A DNA stretch of 64,000 bases from Metridium senile (Eukaryota > Cnidaria > Anthozoa > Actiniaria > Metridiidae): positions 1,695,501-1,759,500 of the forward strand of contig OX459103.1 in the NCBI GenBank assembly GCA_949775045.1. The letters run 5' to 3'. Within the stretch, counting starts at the first letter, position 1; the number at the start of each line of letters is the position of its first letter. Under the pieces are notes generated by a model. It searched no databases, was not told where the DNA came from, and saw only the letters and a list, made by a program, of their open reading frames with translations. The position numbers and the translations under genes were made by a program. Of this stretch, positions 48,749 through 58,790 are shown piece after piece.

Positions 48749-49767
48749 GACTGACTGACTGTCTGTCTGTTTGTTTGTTTGTTTGTTTGTTTATCTGTTT
48801 GTTTGTTTGTTTGTTTGTTTACTTGTTTGCTTGTTTACTTGTTTGTTTGTTTGTTTATTTGTTTGTTTGTTTATTTGCTTGGTTACTAATCTGGTTGTTT
48901 GTCTGTTTATTTGTTTGTTTATTTGCTTGGTTACTTGTTTGGTTGTTTGTCTGTTTATTTGTTTATTTGCTTGCTCGCTTGGTTAGTTAGTTAGTTAGTT
49001 AGTTGGTTTGTCTGTTTGTTTATTTATTTGCTTGTTTGTTCGTTTGCTTGTTCGTCCGTTAGTTAGTTTGTTTGTCTGTGATTTTTTGTTTGCCTGTTCG
49101 TTTGTTTGCCATACTTTTGTTGATTTAATCGTGTTTTGTCTATCTGTCCACCATGCGTTGTTAATCCATTTTTCTTGTGTAGTTTCTGTTGTACAAGAAG
49201 AGAACCCATGCAGCGTTAATCATTCAAAACCAGTACCGCGCCTACCGTGAACACGAACAGTTCAAGAAAAGCCGTCGAGCAGCTGCCATTATACAGCATC
49301 AATTCCGTATTTATCGATTACGACGGCTATCACAGAAACGACGTAACGAACATAAATCCAAGCAGCAAGAAGCACGATTCATGAGACAGTCGTCTAACAG
49401 GTTTGTACAATCGTACGCTGTGTTTCTCGGACCTTTTCCTAGAATATCGCATATATAAACAATTCAGGGTGATGTTTTTATTTTTGTTGAAATTCATTCC
49501 TGAAGTTTGTAATTTAATATAATGCGGTGCGGTGCGGTGCGGTGCGGTGCGGTGCGGTGCGGTGTAGGAAGCGTTTCTTTTTTGGGGAATTCTTTTGGGT
49601 TAGCTGTGTTACCGATATGGCCGCGTGAAACCAAAGGTGACTGCATAAAAACTCGTCTGCAATGCAATGTGATGCCTTGCAATGTGATGTGATTTATGAA
49701 CAACCTCTTGCATCTACTGTAAAATAATATGCGTATCTTTTTTTATAGGTCAAATTCAAGTGCGTAG
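32621..49767 (+). CDS. CAMTA: Calmodulin-binding transcription activator (complete, 13 exons)
   Basis: Nuclear transcription activator that links DNA binding to Ca2+/calmodulin. Exons: 32621-32764, 37256-37323, 38185-38230, 38869-38970, 41876-41947, 42577-42691, 43837-43874, 44265-47206, 47505-48097, 48465-48529, 48608-48682, 49183-49400, 49749-49767. Joined in phase they give about 1498 residues. CG-1 DNA-binding domain about 20-160 (RPPNGSMLLFDR, DYRKDGYTWKKR, HSAIVPSFHRRIYWLLQNPD, IVLVHYLN); Asn/Ser/Thr-rich middle with an acidic activation-like patch (FPELHSLDELDDYGLNFDLN); IPT/TIG domain about 898-982; ankyrin repeats about 1065-1170; four IQ motifs between about 1379 and 1465 (AALIIQEAYRSYK, AAVLIQNHYRRYK, AALIIQNQYRAYR, AAAIIQHQFRIYR). 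The domain order is that of all CAMTAs. Exon 7 (38 nt) is the weakest exon; the last coding exon is 19 nt. Whether it is orthologous to CAMTA1, CAMTA2 or both vertebrate copies cannot be told here. Confidence 0.92.
32765..37255. other. Large CAMTA intron 1 with AT-rich tandem repeats
   Basis: 4.5 kb without exons. Diverged units of about 120 bp repeat at 33840-34290 (GATTTTCTTTGC then TTTGAAATGTAT) and at 34640-35300 (CAACAAAATATTGA then TTATTCATTTTGTCAATCAT). A two-copy tandem repeat with AAACTAGTCTAAGAC is at 35720-35945. A GCGAGTAAACTAG-family fragment lies at 37009-37094. Confidence 0.7.
37009..37094. repeat. Fragment of the GCGAGTAAACTAG family
   Basis: Reads TTACCTATCATTTATATC, CAAACACTGATGCAG and TTTACTCGCTAGTTTCC in order, matching the copy at the start of the window. 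Only one arm is present. Confidence 0.65.
37824..38087. mobile_element. TACACC-ended hairpin MITE in CAMTA intron 2
   Basis: The left arm TACACCTATTTCAAAAAACG then TTGTCAGAAGGAGATCTG is mirrored exactly or nearly by CAGATCTCCTTCTGACAACG then TTTTTTGAAATAGGTGTA. The arms of about 90 bp also include ATCTGAGACCAAAATGAATT. TA flanks both ends. The good arm identity suggests a fairly young copy. Confidence 0.85.
38265..38755. repeat. CATT-type tetranucleotide array
   Basis: Imperfect ATTC/CATC array in CAMTA intron 3. Confidence 0.9.
39075..39715. repeat. CATT array with higher-order TAATCTATTTATTTCTACA units
   Basis: CAMTA intron 4. Pure (CATT)n stretches are separated by a fixed TTAATCTATTTATTTCTACA spacer at least six times, so the array has a second-level period of variable length. 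Confidence 0.9.
40145..40745. repeat. CATT/CATC array
   Basis: Second array in CAMTA intron 4. The ORF encoding Ser/Ile/His/Phe repeats is an artefact. Confidence 0.9.
40965..41212. repeat. About 58-bp tandem repeat
   Basis: Four to five units containing AAACCAAAAATATCATTAAA and GTTAATTTAGCATGG then CGTGAATATTAATC follow one another in CAMTA intron 4. Confidence 0.85.
42000..42440. repeat. ATC/ATT array with a duplicated 130-bp block
   Basis: CAMTA intron 5. Within the trinucleotide array, TTACATTCATTGTTATTATA then TTTATTATTATATTAATTAT recurs at about 42146 and 42280, so an internal block was duplicated. The Ile- and Met-rich frames are artefacts. Confidence 0.9.
43000..43490. repeat. Two tandem duplications in CAMTA intron 6
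   Basis: A block of about 118 bp (GACATGCTCTTTCTTACAAT to TTTTTGCATAG) occurs at 42993 and 43111. A second block (CTGCAAAGGATGTTGGTATT to TGACCATAACA) occurs at 43273 and 43391. The latter, with TACACCTATTT at 43214, is related to the MITE at 1901-2147. Confidence 0.75.
43885..44110. repeat. ACATCACATCACAAC-type minisatellite
   Basis: Short units ATCACATCACAACAT and relatives repeat about 15 times between CAMTA exons 7 and 8. Confidence 0.85.
47207..47450. repeat. GAT-rich repeat directly after CAMTA exon 8
   Basis: The repeat begins inside the donor site region (AAAG|GTATGATGATGATGAT). Because the frame stays open into it, a naive ORF gains a false Met-rich tail of about 47 residues. Confidence 0.9.
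48133..48330. mobile_element. MITE-like inverted repeat with AAGGCCCGGGC ends
   Basis: AAGGCCCGGGCAAACGGCTT at the left is mirrored by AGCCCGGGCCTT at the right. Internal copies of CAAACGGCTTCAACA occur in direct and inverted order. It sits in CAMTA intron 9, 35 bp after the donor. Confidence 0.75.
48683..49095. repeat. CTGT/TTTG tetranucleotide array
   Basis: CAMTA intron 11 begins with (GTCT)n immediately after the donor and grades into (GTTT)n with some TTAG. The Cys/Leu/Val/Phe frames are artefacts. Confidence 0.95.
49523..49565. repeat. GCGGT pentanucleotide run
   Basis: Eight perfect copies of GCGGT in the last CAMTA intron. Confidence 0.95.
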
Positions 49768-49870
49768 CCTGTTTATCTTTATGGACATCCTAGGTACTGG
49801 GAACCCTGTGTAATTAATTAGTCACCAGGCTAACCTGTGTACAAATATAAACATATTCTTATATAATCAA

Positions 49871-50172
49871 TATACGCTTATTTCAAAAAGGGTTGACGGA
49901 GTGAACAATGAATGGCGAACGGCGATTGCACGACCGAAAGGCATTGTGGTTACCCATACAACATATCCTAGTGGGTCTGGATTGCTAAACACAGTTTCAT
50001 CAATTAAAAGCTCTTCTTTTCTATGTGATGCTTGCGTTGTGCAGTAAATTCGTTTTCTGCCACAAAAGATACATATTTAATCAATATCAAAGACCCACAG
50101 TTTGATTCGTGCGTGAAATCGCCGTTCGCAATTCACCGTTCTCTGCGTCAACCATTTTTGAAATAGGTGTAC
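49871..50172. mobile_element. TACACC-type hairpin MITE
   Basis: The left arm TATTTCAAAAAGGGTTGACG with AATGGCGAACGGCGATT is mirrored by AATCGCCGTTCGCAATTCAC with GACGCAGAGAACG-type complement and TTTGAAATAGGTGTACA. It lies just downstream of CAMTA. Confidence 0.8.
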
Positions 50173-50310
50173 ATATACAAGTAGATTGGTTATTATATGC
50201 ATTCAAATCCTTAAATAGTATTATATACTGTATGATTTGTTTCAATTCAGCGGTATAAACGCAAATAATCCGACAGGAACTAAAGCAATTATTATGCTTC
50301 TTCTGGCAAT

Positions 50311-51845
50311 TACACCAATTTCAAAAAGGTTGTCCTAGGCGATATATCATTCAAAGTCCGAAAGGAGTCATAGGTATACATCAAAATATTGAAAAAACCG
50401 AAATGTATAAAAAAGCAAATATTTATGCATAACATCCATGCTCTTGACAAATGTGATTACGAGCAACACGAAATTTCTCAACAATAACCTACATGTTTGT
50501 GAGTGAATATAATGATTATAAGCAACACTAAATATCTCAACACTAACCTACATGTTTGTGAGTGAATATAATGATTATAAGCAACACTAAATATCTCAAC
50601 ACTAACCTACATGTTTGTGAGTGAATATAATGATTATAAGCAACACTAAATATCTCAACACTAACCTACATGTTTGTGATGGAAATAATGATTGTAAGCA
50701 ACAATAAATATCTCAACACTAACCTACATGTTTGTGATGGAAATAATGATTGTAAGCAACACTAAATATCTCAACACTAACCTACATGTTTGTGAGTGAA
50801 TATAATGATTATAAGCAACACTAAATATCTCAACACTAACCTACATGTTTGTGAGTGAATATAATGATTATAAGCAACACTAAATATCTCAACAATAACC
50901 TACATGTTTGCGATGAAGATAATGATTATAAGCAACACTAAATGTCATAACAATACCCTACATGTTTGTGAGTGAATATAATGATTGTAAGCAACACTAA
51001 ATATCTCAACACTAACCTACATGTTTGTGAGTGAATATAATGATTGTAAGCAACACTAAATATCTCAATACTAACCTACATGTTTGTGATGGAAATAATG
51101 ATTGTAAGCAACACTAAATTTCTCAACAATAACCTGCATGTTTGTGATGGAAATAATGATTGTAAGCAACAATAAATATCTCAACACTAACCTACATGTT
51201 TGTGAGTGAATGTAATGATTATAAGCAACACTAAATATCTCAACACTAACCTACATGTTTGTGAGTGAATATAATGATTATAAGCAACACTAAATATCTC
51301 AACAATAACTTACATGTTTGCGATGAAGATAATGATTATAAGCAACACTAAATGTCATAACAATACCCTACATGTTTGTGAGTGAATATAATGATTGTAA
51401 GCAACACTAAATATCTCAACACTAACCTACATGTTTGTGAGTGAATATAATGATTGTAAGCAACACTAAATATCTCAATACTAACCTACATGTTTGTGAG
51501 TGAATATAATGATTGTAAGCAACGCTAAATATCTCAACAATAACCTACATGTTCTTGACGAAAATAATGATTGTAAGCAACACTAAATATCTCAACAATA
51601 ACCTACATGTTCTTGACGAAAATAATGATTGTAAGCAACACTAAATATCTCAACAATAACCTACATGTTCTTGACGATAAAATAATGATTGTAAGCCACA
51701 CTAAATATCTCAACAATAACCTACATGTTCTTGACGATAAAATAATCATAGTATCTCGAATGTAAATATTGAGAAGTGTGCCCATAATTCCTTGCCATCT
51801 TGAAATGATCTATCGCTTTGGACAACTTTGTTGAAACGTGTGTAT
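50311..51845. mobile_element. TACACC-type MITE carrying a 59-bp satellite array
   Basis: The left end TACACCAATTTCAAAAAGGT then TGTCCTAGGCGATATATCAT is mirrored by ATGATCTATCGCTTTGGACA then ACTTTGTTGAAACGTGTGTA. Nearly all of the DNA between these ends is the satellite at 50455-51745. The terminal repeats identify the host element; the array expanded inside it. Confidence 0.75.
50455..51745. repeat. 59-bp satellite, about 22 copies with higher-order structure
   Basis: The unit runs from GATTATAAGCAACACTAAAT through ATCTCAACACTAACCTACAT to GTTTGTGAGTGAATATAAT. Variants with GATGGAAATAAT are about 3 bp shorter. The rare variant GCGATGAAGATAATG followed by AAATGTCATAACAATACCC appears at about 50910 and 51320, about 410 bp apart, so a block of roughly seven units was duplicated. 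Confidence 0.9.
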
Positions 51846-51914
51846 GTCGTCAAATCGAATTGTCTGTTATTAAGACGTATAATTTAAGACTTGAATTGTC
51901 GAGCCATCTATTTT

Positions 51915-52854
51915 CTACACGTCAAAAAAGGTTGTCCGAGTAGAAATTAGCTGTACCCATACTACATACCATGAAAATCACTATAGTGGTTAAGCGACCG
52001 ATTAAAGCCCCATTGTCACTTACCAGCATGCTTTGCGTTTGCGTTTGCGTTAAATTTCATTCGCAATCAGTCGTATTACCATCCTCGGGAACCCAGGGGT
52101 AATCTTCTGTCGCTCGTTTCTCGCTCCCAGAAAAAATACCCCTGGTAACGTAGTCTGTTGGAGCTTGTTCCGGATGTCAAAATTCAGCTCTTCCCTGATT
52201 GGTCGACCCGCTGAGGTCGAACAATGAAAATCAAGACAACCATTCAAAGGAAGTCGTTATATAATAGTTTGAATGGTTCTTGATTTCCAATCAGGAAAGA
52301 GCTGAATTTTGACTTCCGGAACAAGCTCCAACAGACTACGTTCCCAGGGGTATTATTTCTGGGAGCAAGAAACGAGCGACAGAAGATTACCCCTGGGTTC
52401 CCGAGGATGTCGTATTACGAGAAAACAAATAAAACAATCACAAAAACGATCACATGGTACAAAATCAAGACAAGATTTCAACGAGCAATAAACGAATGTT
52501 TTTTTCTGGATTGCTAAGCACAGTTTCATAAATTATAAGCTATTGAGCAGTAAATTCATTTTCTGCCACCACAGAAGCATAAGTAATCAATACTATGGAA
52601 ATCAGTAGACTTGTAATCATGCCCCAAAAATTCCGTCCACGTGACCATTTTTTTTTGTACCATGTGATCGCTTCTGGCCAATCATTTTGCTCAAAATTGG
52701 TCATGTGGTACAAAAAGACACACCCCCAAGGCCAAATTGTCAACGTACATTTAACCACTCTAGTGATTTTCATAGTATTAAAACCCGTAATTCGTTTCGG
52801 TCTTGCATTTGCCATTACCCTTTCACTCCGACAACCTTTTTGTAAATAAATGTA
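51915..52854. mobile_element. TACAC-type hairpin element with nested insertion
   Basis: The left arm (GTCAAAAAAGGTTGTCCGAG, ATGAAAATCACTATAGTGG) is mirrored by CCACTCTAGTGATTTTCATA and CTCCGACAACCTTTTTGTA. The separate hairpin at 52080-52409 interrupts its left half. Two stretches with GTGGTACAAAA/ATGTGGTACAAAAAG form inner inverted repeats. Confidence 0.75.
52080..52409. mobile_element. 330-bp hairpin MITE with 9-bp target duplication
   Basis: Arms of about 130 bp begin CATCCTCGGGAACCCAGGGG and end with the exact complement. TCGTATTAC occurs on both sides (52071-52079 and 52410-52418). The termini resemble those of the 20682 and 14544 elements. It is inserted within the 51915-52854 element. 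Confidence 0.88.
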
Positions 52855-53246
52855 AGAACTTTCGCTTTATAAGCAATGCTTGCAATTCATTACATTGGAA
52901 TTTTATGCATATGAACGTGCGTATCAGTACAATCTAGCTTCAATTCACACTAGATGAGGCCACTCATAAAATTGTGTTTCTAAGAAGACAATCTATAACA
53001 AACTTATTGTTACCAAGAACTCAAGTACTGTTTCTAAGAAAACAATAGTTTTAGTAATTGTAAGTTGGAATTGTCTGAACCCAGATGTAAGTGATTGGCT
53101 TTGGGAAAGGCTGTTTATGTCGTGATTTCATGAATCACTAACATCAACAGCCTCTCTAAAGACTACACACACCCAGATAATCGTGGTTCACTATCTTTCC
53201 TTAATCTGAGTTCAAACCATTCAAACAACAGTCACTTACAACAACA

Positions 53247-53520
53247 GGGGTCGGTTGTTCAAAGCTAGATTAACGCTAATCCTGGGTTACCTCTAAAGAA
53301 AACCTATAGAGTTAACCCAGGATTAACACTAAACTGACTTTGAACAACTGGGCCCAGTCTTTCTCAAGACTACACACACCCAGATGATCAGCTCTTCGGG
53401 TTATATCATATTTTATTATCAACCAGGATTAGCACTAACCCAGGATTAACTCTATAGGCTTCGTTAAGAGTTAAACCAGGATTAGCACTAACCCAGGATT
53501 AACTCTATATATCTCATCAA
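53247..53520. repeat. Hairpin repeat of GGTTGTTCAAAGC type plus fragments
   Basis: GGTTGTTCAAAGCTAGATTA with AATCCTGGGTTA is mirrored by TAACCCAGGATTAACACTAA then CTTTGAACAAC over 53250-53350. Two further copies of AGGATTAGCACTAACCCAGG follow at about 53425 and 53472. Confidence 0.7.
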
Positions 53521-53999
53521 GAGTTTCAGCGCCAGAAACCACACATTACTTGTAGATATTAGATTTATATGGTAAACCTTTTTAAAGGGGATGTATCCCT
53601 TTACATTTGGTCTACTTTACACCGTATTACAATAAGGTTGACATAAAAACAGGAATCAAAACGATAAAACAGTTTCACCTGTAATTTCACAAAGAAAGTG
53701 AGTGTAAACTTGTTGACGTTACGGACGTTTCGTTGGTATGACAACGTTGTAACACGGTCAAAGTATAATTAAAAATGATTATTAATATTGTCAAATAGAT
53801 AATTTATTTAAAGATCTTTATTTATTACTTAGTGATGTGGGGTATTTCCCAGTTCACTTCAAAAAAGAACAATGAATAAAATACTGGTTCATTCAATCAA
53901 CTCTATCTTCATGTATTCTTTTTTCGCTTCGTTTGTTTGTTTGTTTGTTGGTTGGTTTGTTGGTTTGTTTGTTTGTTTGTTTGTTTGTTTGTTTGTTTG

Positions 54000-54182
54000 A
54001 AACCATGAAATAAAATCTGATCGCTACTGTAGAATAGAGCGCAAAATGTACACTACATATCCATGAAATAGAAATCAGATTGCTACTGTAGAATAAATAT
54101 CGAAGCTTGTATCCATATTCCTGGGTATTATGATTACGTAGATTATTTTAGTAGCAAACATATTCATGAAAAATAAATAACT
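54000..54182 (+). repeat. Left copy of a 180-bp direct repeat pair
   Basis: Shares about 170 bp with 56540-56722, including ATCCATGAAATAGAAATCAG, ATTGCTACTGTAGAATAAAT, ATATCGAAGCTT and TAGTAGCAAACATAT. The two copies are in the same orientation about 2.5 kb apart. The right copy has an extra AGCGG. See findings for interpretation. Confidence 0.8.
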
Positions 54183-54184
54183 AG

Positions 54185-54625
54185 AAAAAAAAAAAAACTG
54201 AAAAATAGAGGCTCGAACCCTGGTCCGTAGGATCGATTTAATATGCTAATTTTATGCAAAACCTAAAAAAAGGACCATACATCCAGACGTCAAAGCGCTG
54301 AATCGTCGTATGGATTTACATTAAGGCAGGGGATTTGGGTCCCCCACCATGCTATGGTTGCTGGCCTGACAGATAGCTTTGCAGTCAAAGAGGGAGGAAA
54401 CGCTCGGATCCTAGGCCATCAATGAACGCACCTTACCGCTCCACCATCGTGTCTACCGATTGTTTTAGGGTTCACAATAACCTAGTGTACAGCGTGAATG
54501 GACTGTATATTGTTATGCAAATTAAGTGTAACCGTGGCGCGCGTCGTTAAATCCTGGCATTTGAACGCACCATGACCAGGGTTCGAGTCTCCATCAATGA
54601 CTATTTTCTACTTTTTTCTTTTTTT
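54185..54625. mobile_element. Inverted repeat with tRNA-like B-box ends
   Basis: AAAAATAGAGGCTCGAACCC at the left pairs with GGGTTCGAGTCTCCATC...ATTTTCT at the right. GGTTCGAGTCTCC matches a tRNA B box, and the interior has CGCTCCACCATCG-like stretches. Possibly two SINE fragments in opposite orientation. No intact tRNA gene is visible. Confidence 0.4.
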
Positions 54626-55527
54626 ATTTACATAATAGTTCCATATTTTATTCAATACCGGCAACATCAAGTGTCAGAATTATTATTATTCTTTTAATTA
54701 TAAATTTGTATTTATTGATTGTTTCTACTATTGTAAGAAAAAGACCTTTACACTGTGATGAGTTTGTTCCATACTGCACTCTACATTGATGGTCTGCGTC
54801 GTAGATTGTACCAGAAGTTTAGCGCGGGCCTGGAGATCAGGGTATTTTGATGATGCATCGTCTAGACACCATCCCCATCCTTTGCTGGTAAAAAAAACCG
54901 TTACTGCTCGTTAATATCAACAAATAGAAAACAACGATTGAGAGCGCACAGTAAGCGAGTTTGCATGTTGATCAAATATGTTTGTATTTTATAAAAGAAA
55001 TTTGCTAACTGAGGTGTGAACAATTGGGGATTGGCAGAACACTACAATAAGCAAGTGCGCGCGTTTTTTATTATTTAATAGAGCTCACTGAAATCGCGCA
55101 CGTGTCTATATATATGTGATGTGATATGTTGAATGAAACATCATCTAACATCATGATTTCTTTCGTTCTCGTGTACAACAAACCATATCGCCGCAACGTT
55201 GGACCAACGTGTTTGGCCCGTTTAAAGAAGCCCTAAGGAAGCCATTATGTAAAATATGTGATTAGTACTTGCAATGCACCTCATAGATGGTCAGTCTTTC
55301 ACCGTGGTACAAATAAAGATTACCACATGCATCTAAGCACGGGCTGTGAGCATGTACAACACCAGGCCTAGGACTAAAAAAAACCTGCAGCGGCGGGTAA
55401 GATATTAGTAAATTGATATTATATTAACCGTTTGTAAGTGCCTAACTAGGTAAGGATTCTCGCAGTTTCTTTGTGAATGTGACACGCCACCACCACACGT
55501 ACGAGAACAATCGCCTCAATTTGACCA

Positions 55528-55614
55528 TAGCCTGGTTTTCAGAGCGGGCCTGGGTCCTACGCTATCGCTTTCTGTGATATCGTAGGACCCAGGCCCGCTC
55601 TGGAAATCAGGCTT
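55528..55614. mobile_element. 87-bp hairpin MITE with 9-bp target duplication
   Basis: AGCCTGGTTTTCAGAGCGGG then CCTGGGTCCTACG is mirrored by CGTAGGACCCAGGCCCGCTC then TGGAAATCAGGCT. ATTTGACCA lies directly on both sides (55519-55527 and 55615-55623). It is the smallest member of the set with 9-bp duplications. Confidence 0.8.
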
Positions 55615-55639
55615 ATTTGACCACGGTCCCCATGCAGCC

Positions 55640-56330
55640 ACCGTCTACTCGTTGAGGTATGTCATGGACATTGATACACTCACCTAGATAGCACACCTAT
55701 GGACAATTTAACAAACCATGTTGTTAGCTGCAGCATGTGCAATAACCGGGTCACAATATTACGTGCAGCAACTAACATTTCCTATTTGACATCATTTGCG
55801 GTTCTTCTTTCTCTTATTTGATGTATGTTTTTACTTCTTGTTGAACATCTATTACTCAAAGTCAGTGTTGTGAACGTCCAGATTATAAATTCCTGAGAAG
55901 GGATGTTGGCCGGCGCTATTTTCTGACTTTTCGAGAACTGTCCTGAGTGCAAGTCAACTTCAGAGTGCAAACATCAAACACCAACGGTCTTTCTCACAAC
56001 TTCACACACCAAACGATCACAATACATCATCATTGCTTACAGTTTGAGCTCTTTTTCACAACTTTACATTATACTAGCTTTACAATTATCTTAACTTCTC
56101 TCCAGCCCCGCCACCCCATCTTGTATCTCTTTTTTTCAATTGTCCCCTTCTTACGCTTTCCCTCCGAAGATGACGTTTTATAAACTTTTTATACTACTAC
56201 AAAGAATTGCTAAAATGTTTTTAAATGATTCAGTTTTCTGAAATCAATCGACAACTTGGAATCAAGACATCAATATCACCTTTTTGGTTCCATATTCAGT
56301 TTCATCAGCTGCAGGTTCCAACCTTGACTG
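55640..56330. other. Spacer, no gene recognised
   Basis: No exon-like conservation to a family I know. The short frames on either strand lack signal peptides, domains or splice context. Confidence 0.4.
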
Positions 56331-56334
56331 ACAC

Positions 56335-56725
56335 AGAATGTACCACCTTACACTATAATGTACTATACCCATGAAATAGAAATCCGTTTCTACCAGTGTG
56401 GAAGTGAGCACAAGCACTATATACCCATAAAATGGAAAATTGATTGCTACTTTGGAATAGAGTGTAAATTAAACACTATATACCCATGAAATAGAAATCA
56501 GATTGCTACTGTGGAATAGAGTGCAAACACTATACCCATGAAATAAAATCAGATCGCTACTGTAGAATGAGCGCCAAATGTACACTACATATCCATGAAA
56601 TAGAAATCAGATTGCTACTGTAGAATAAATATCGAAGCTTAGCGGTGTATCCATATTACTGGGTATTATGATTAGGTAGATTATTTTAGTAGCAAACATA
56701 TCCATGAAAAATAAATATTACAAAT
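56335..56725 (+). repeat. Tandem CCATGAAATAGAAATCAGAT units and right copy of direct repeat
   Basis: Units of about 70 bp with TATACCCATGAAATAGAAAT and TGCTACTGTGGAATAGAGTG recur at 56365, 56430, 56482 and 56537. The last runs into the 180-bp segment shared with 54000-54182. Weaker relatives (ATAGAGTGCAAACAGTATAT, TACAAACATTATACCCATGA) lie inside the foldback element at 21950 and 23150. Confidence 0.75.
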
Positions 56726-57078
56726 CTGATCCTTCGTAGCGGCGCTTTCGGGGGAGGGGACGGGATGAAATGTCAACACTTTGTAACACATGCAGGCATC
56801 CCGGTACATATAAATATATGTCGAGCAGATTCATACAGCCCAAAATCCATCTTTATTTTCGTGACGTTTATTTCTCAAAAGGTTAATCTTGATGATAATG
56901 TTTCAGAGACTCATTTCTGAGACTTATTTTCTCAATAAAAACATGAAATTTGGGATAAGGACATTTCTCTTTAAAATAACCTAAAATTAGTCATAAATGA
57001 TTATTTATGTGCACATGTTTATTTTTGTGCACATTTTAAACATTTTGTTAACATTAATCAGCCAATTTAGTTCTTCCT

Positions 57079-57239
57079 CACCCTCGGGACTTTCCAAAGT
57101 GGCCGCTTAATAGAGCCGGGTTGGCCTCAGGAAAGAAGTATAGAATGGGTATATATAGGAATAGATTTGGGACTTTTTATTCTGACCGCCTAATAGAGGG
57201 TAACCGCTTATGGGTGACCGCTTAATAGAGGTACCACTG
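57079..57239. mobile_element. Truncated pogo-like MITE
   Basis: Contains CACCCTCGGGACTTTCCAAA, GTGGCCGCTTAATAGAG and ends GAGGTACCACTG before TA. It matches the reverse complement of the 18269-18435 element but lacks one terminal segment. Confidence 0.65.
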
Positions 57240-58790
57240 TATATGTATTGTGTATGATCTACGGTATGATACATTATGACTTTCAATCCCTCGGAATCCC
57301 TTCTGTTCAGTAGCCCGAGTAATCGCTAACGGAGCGTCTAGTTTTCTTATAAACTTATACTTTTGTCATTTCCCATCTATTCATTTCATTTGTTCGATTG
57401 TTCGTTCGTTCGTCGATTTATCAATATTCATCATTCGTTGGTTCATACATTTATTCATTTATTCACCATTCACTTGTCAGTTGAAGTTATATAAAGAAAA
57501 CAAAAACAAGATAGATGAATAACAAGACAACAATTTAATGAAAATACAAAGAGCCTAGGTAATGTATTTGCAACCAGGCCTGCATACGAATTCACCAAAG
57601 ATGTTAGCCTTTTGTAAAGCGGTATTGTATAGAATATAAATAAAACGAAGGCAAAACCCCCAGCTCGCCGTTCATTCACCCATAAAAACAGTACGTGTCG
57701 AAGGTATTTGAATATATTGAAAGAAGAAAATAAACAACGGATTAAGAGTGCAATGTTCATGTGAAACTTCTTTGCACCTTGATTTAATATAAACATGCTT
57801 TTTGAAAATTATTTTTGAAAGGGAATTTAGTCGAGCTCCTTTCACTGATTGTCAGGCATCTAAAACACTTGTCCGAGCGGCACAGATGGCATCACTTGCT
57901 CTTCTAGAAGAAACGAGAACTAAGGAAAAAGAATAAGACTGGCTTCTCTTGAGATATTTTGGACTTGAACGACGATTCAATGAAATTTTGAAGTCTTGAA
58001 GTTGACCGTCGTCCCTAATGGCTTTTAAACCTATGTAAAACCCGCACTGACCAATTATCATTTTGAGGGAGGGGAGCCTCGACGTATTAAAAAAAAGGTT
58101 TATATTTGATGCTTTACATTTTTAAGAATGATTTTATTTCATTGACGATAATTGTTATATCATGTTGTAAATATTGTTGTATATTGATTTTTAAAAGTTT
58201 TTTGAGTTTTAGTTTCGATTTTTCTGACCGAAAAAAAATATTTCGTACCCTACTATCTACTGAGGCAGGTTTTGGTGCGCAATTTTTTCCTGTCATGGGT
58301 TCCGTTATGCTAACAACTTGAGCCTGTTAGCTTCGCGCTGATTGGCTAGTTACATTTTCTTGTATGTTTGATTTCTATGGCATAAGAAATGGATAGAAGA
58401 ACGGATGAAAGATGGGACTACAATAGAATAGAAGAAATAGACAAGACACCAATTTAATGAGAACAAAAAAATATACAAGAATAAGGGTTCGATTTCTATG
58501 GCATAAGAAATGGATGGAAGAACGGATAAAAATTGGGAAAATAATAGAATAGAAGAAAGACTGAAACATCGTAGCTTGGTCAGCCAGGCTCAAGTCGGGA
58601 CATGCGCATTTCAGAAGGCAGACCAAAACAAATATGGCGTCGAGCGAAGTGAAATTGTCGTGCATTTGTCCATGAACATATTTTCCGTTAAAATCACAGC
58701 TGAAAGTCGCATATGAAGTCGAAAAATACTATGTACTATATAAATTGATTATTTTACAATATATTTTACGAAATATCTTGGAGGAGAAGG
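57240..58790. other. Spacer upstream of the ankyrin gene
   Basis: Contains a tandem pair of a 60-bp block (GATTTCTATGGCATAAGAAA) at 58370 and 58491. CAAATATGGCGTCGAGCG at 58629 is YY1-like and could mark a promoter. GAGAAG|GTAAGAA at about 58789 could be the donor of a 5' noncoding exon of the ankyrin gene. No protein-coding exon is recognised. Confidence 0.35.

Noticed and set aside
48771..49250. Cys/Leu/Phe-rich frames
   Set aside because: CTGT/GTTT array in CAMTA intron 11.
54530..54600. Possible tRNA gene around GGTTCGAGTCTCC
   Set aside because: A B box is present but no matching A box or cloverleaf arms could be drawn; more likely a SINE remnant.
57852..58061. Minus-strand 69-residue frame
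   Set aside because: No splice context, domain, or known similarity; composition like the surrounding spacer.
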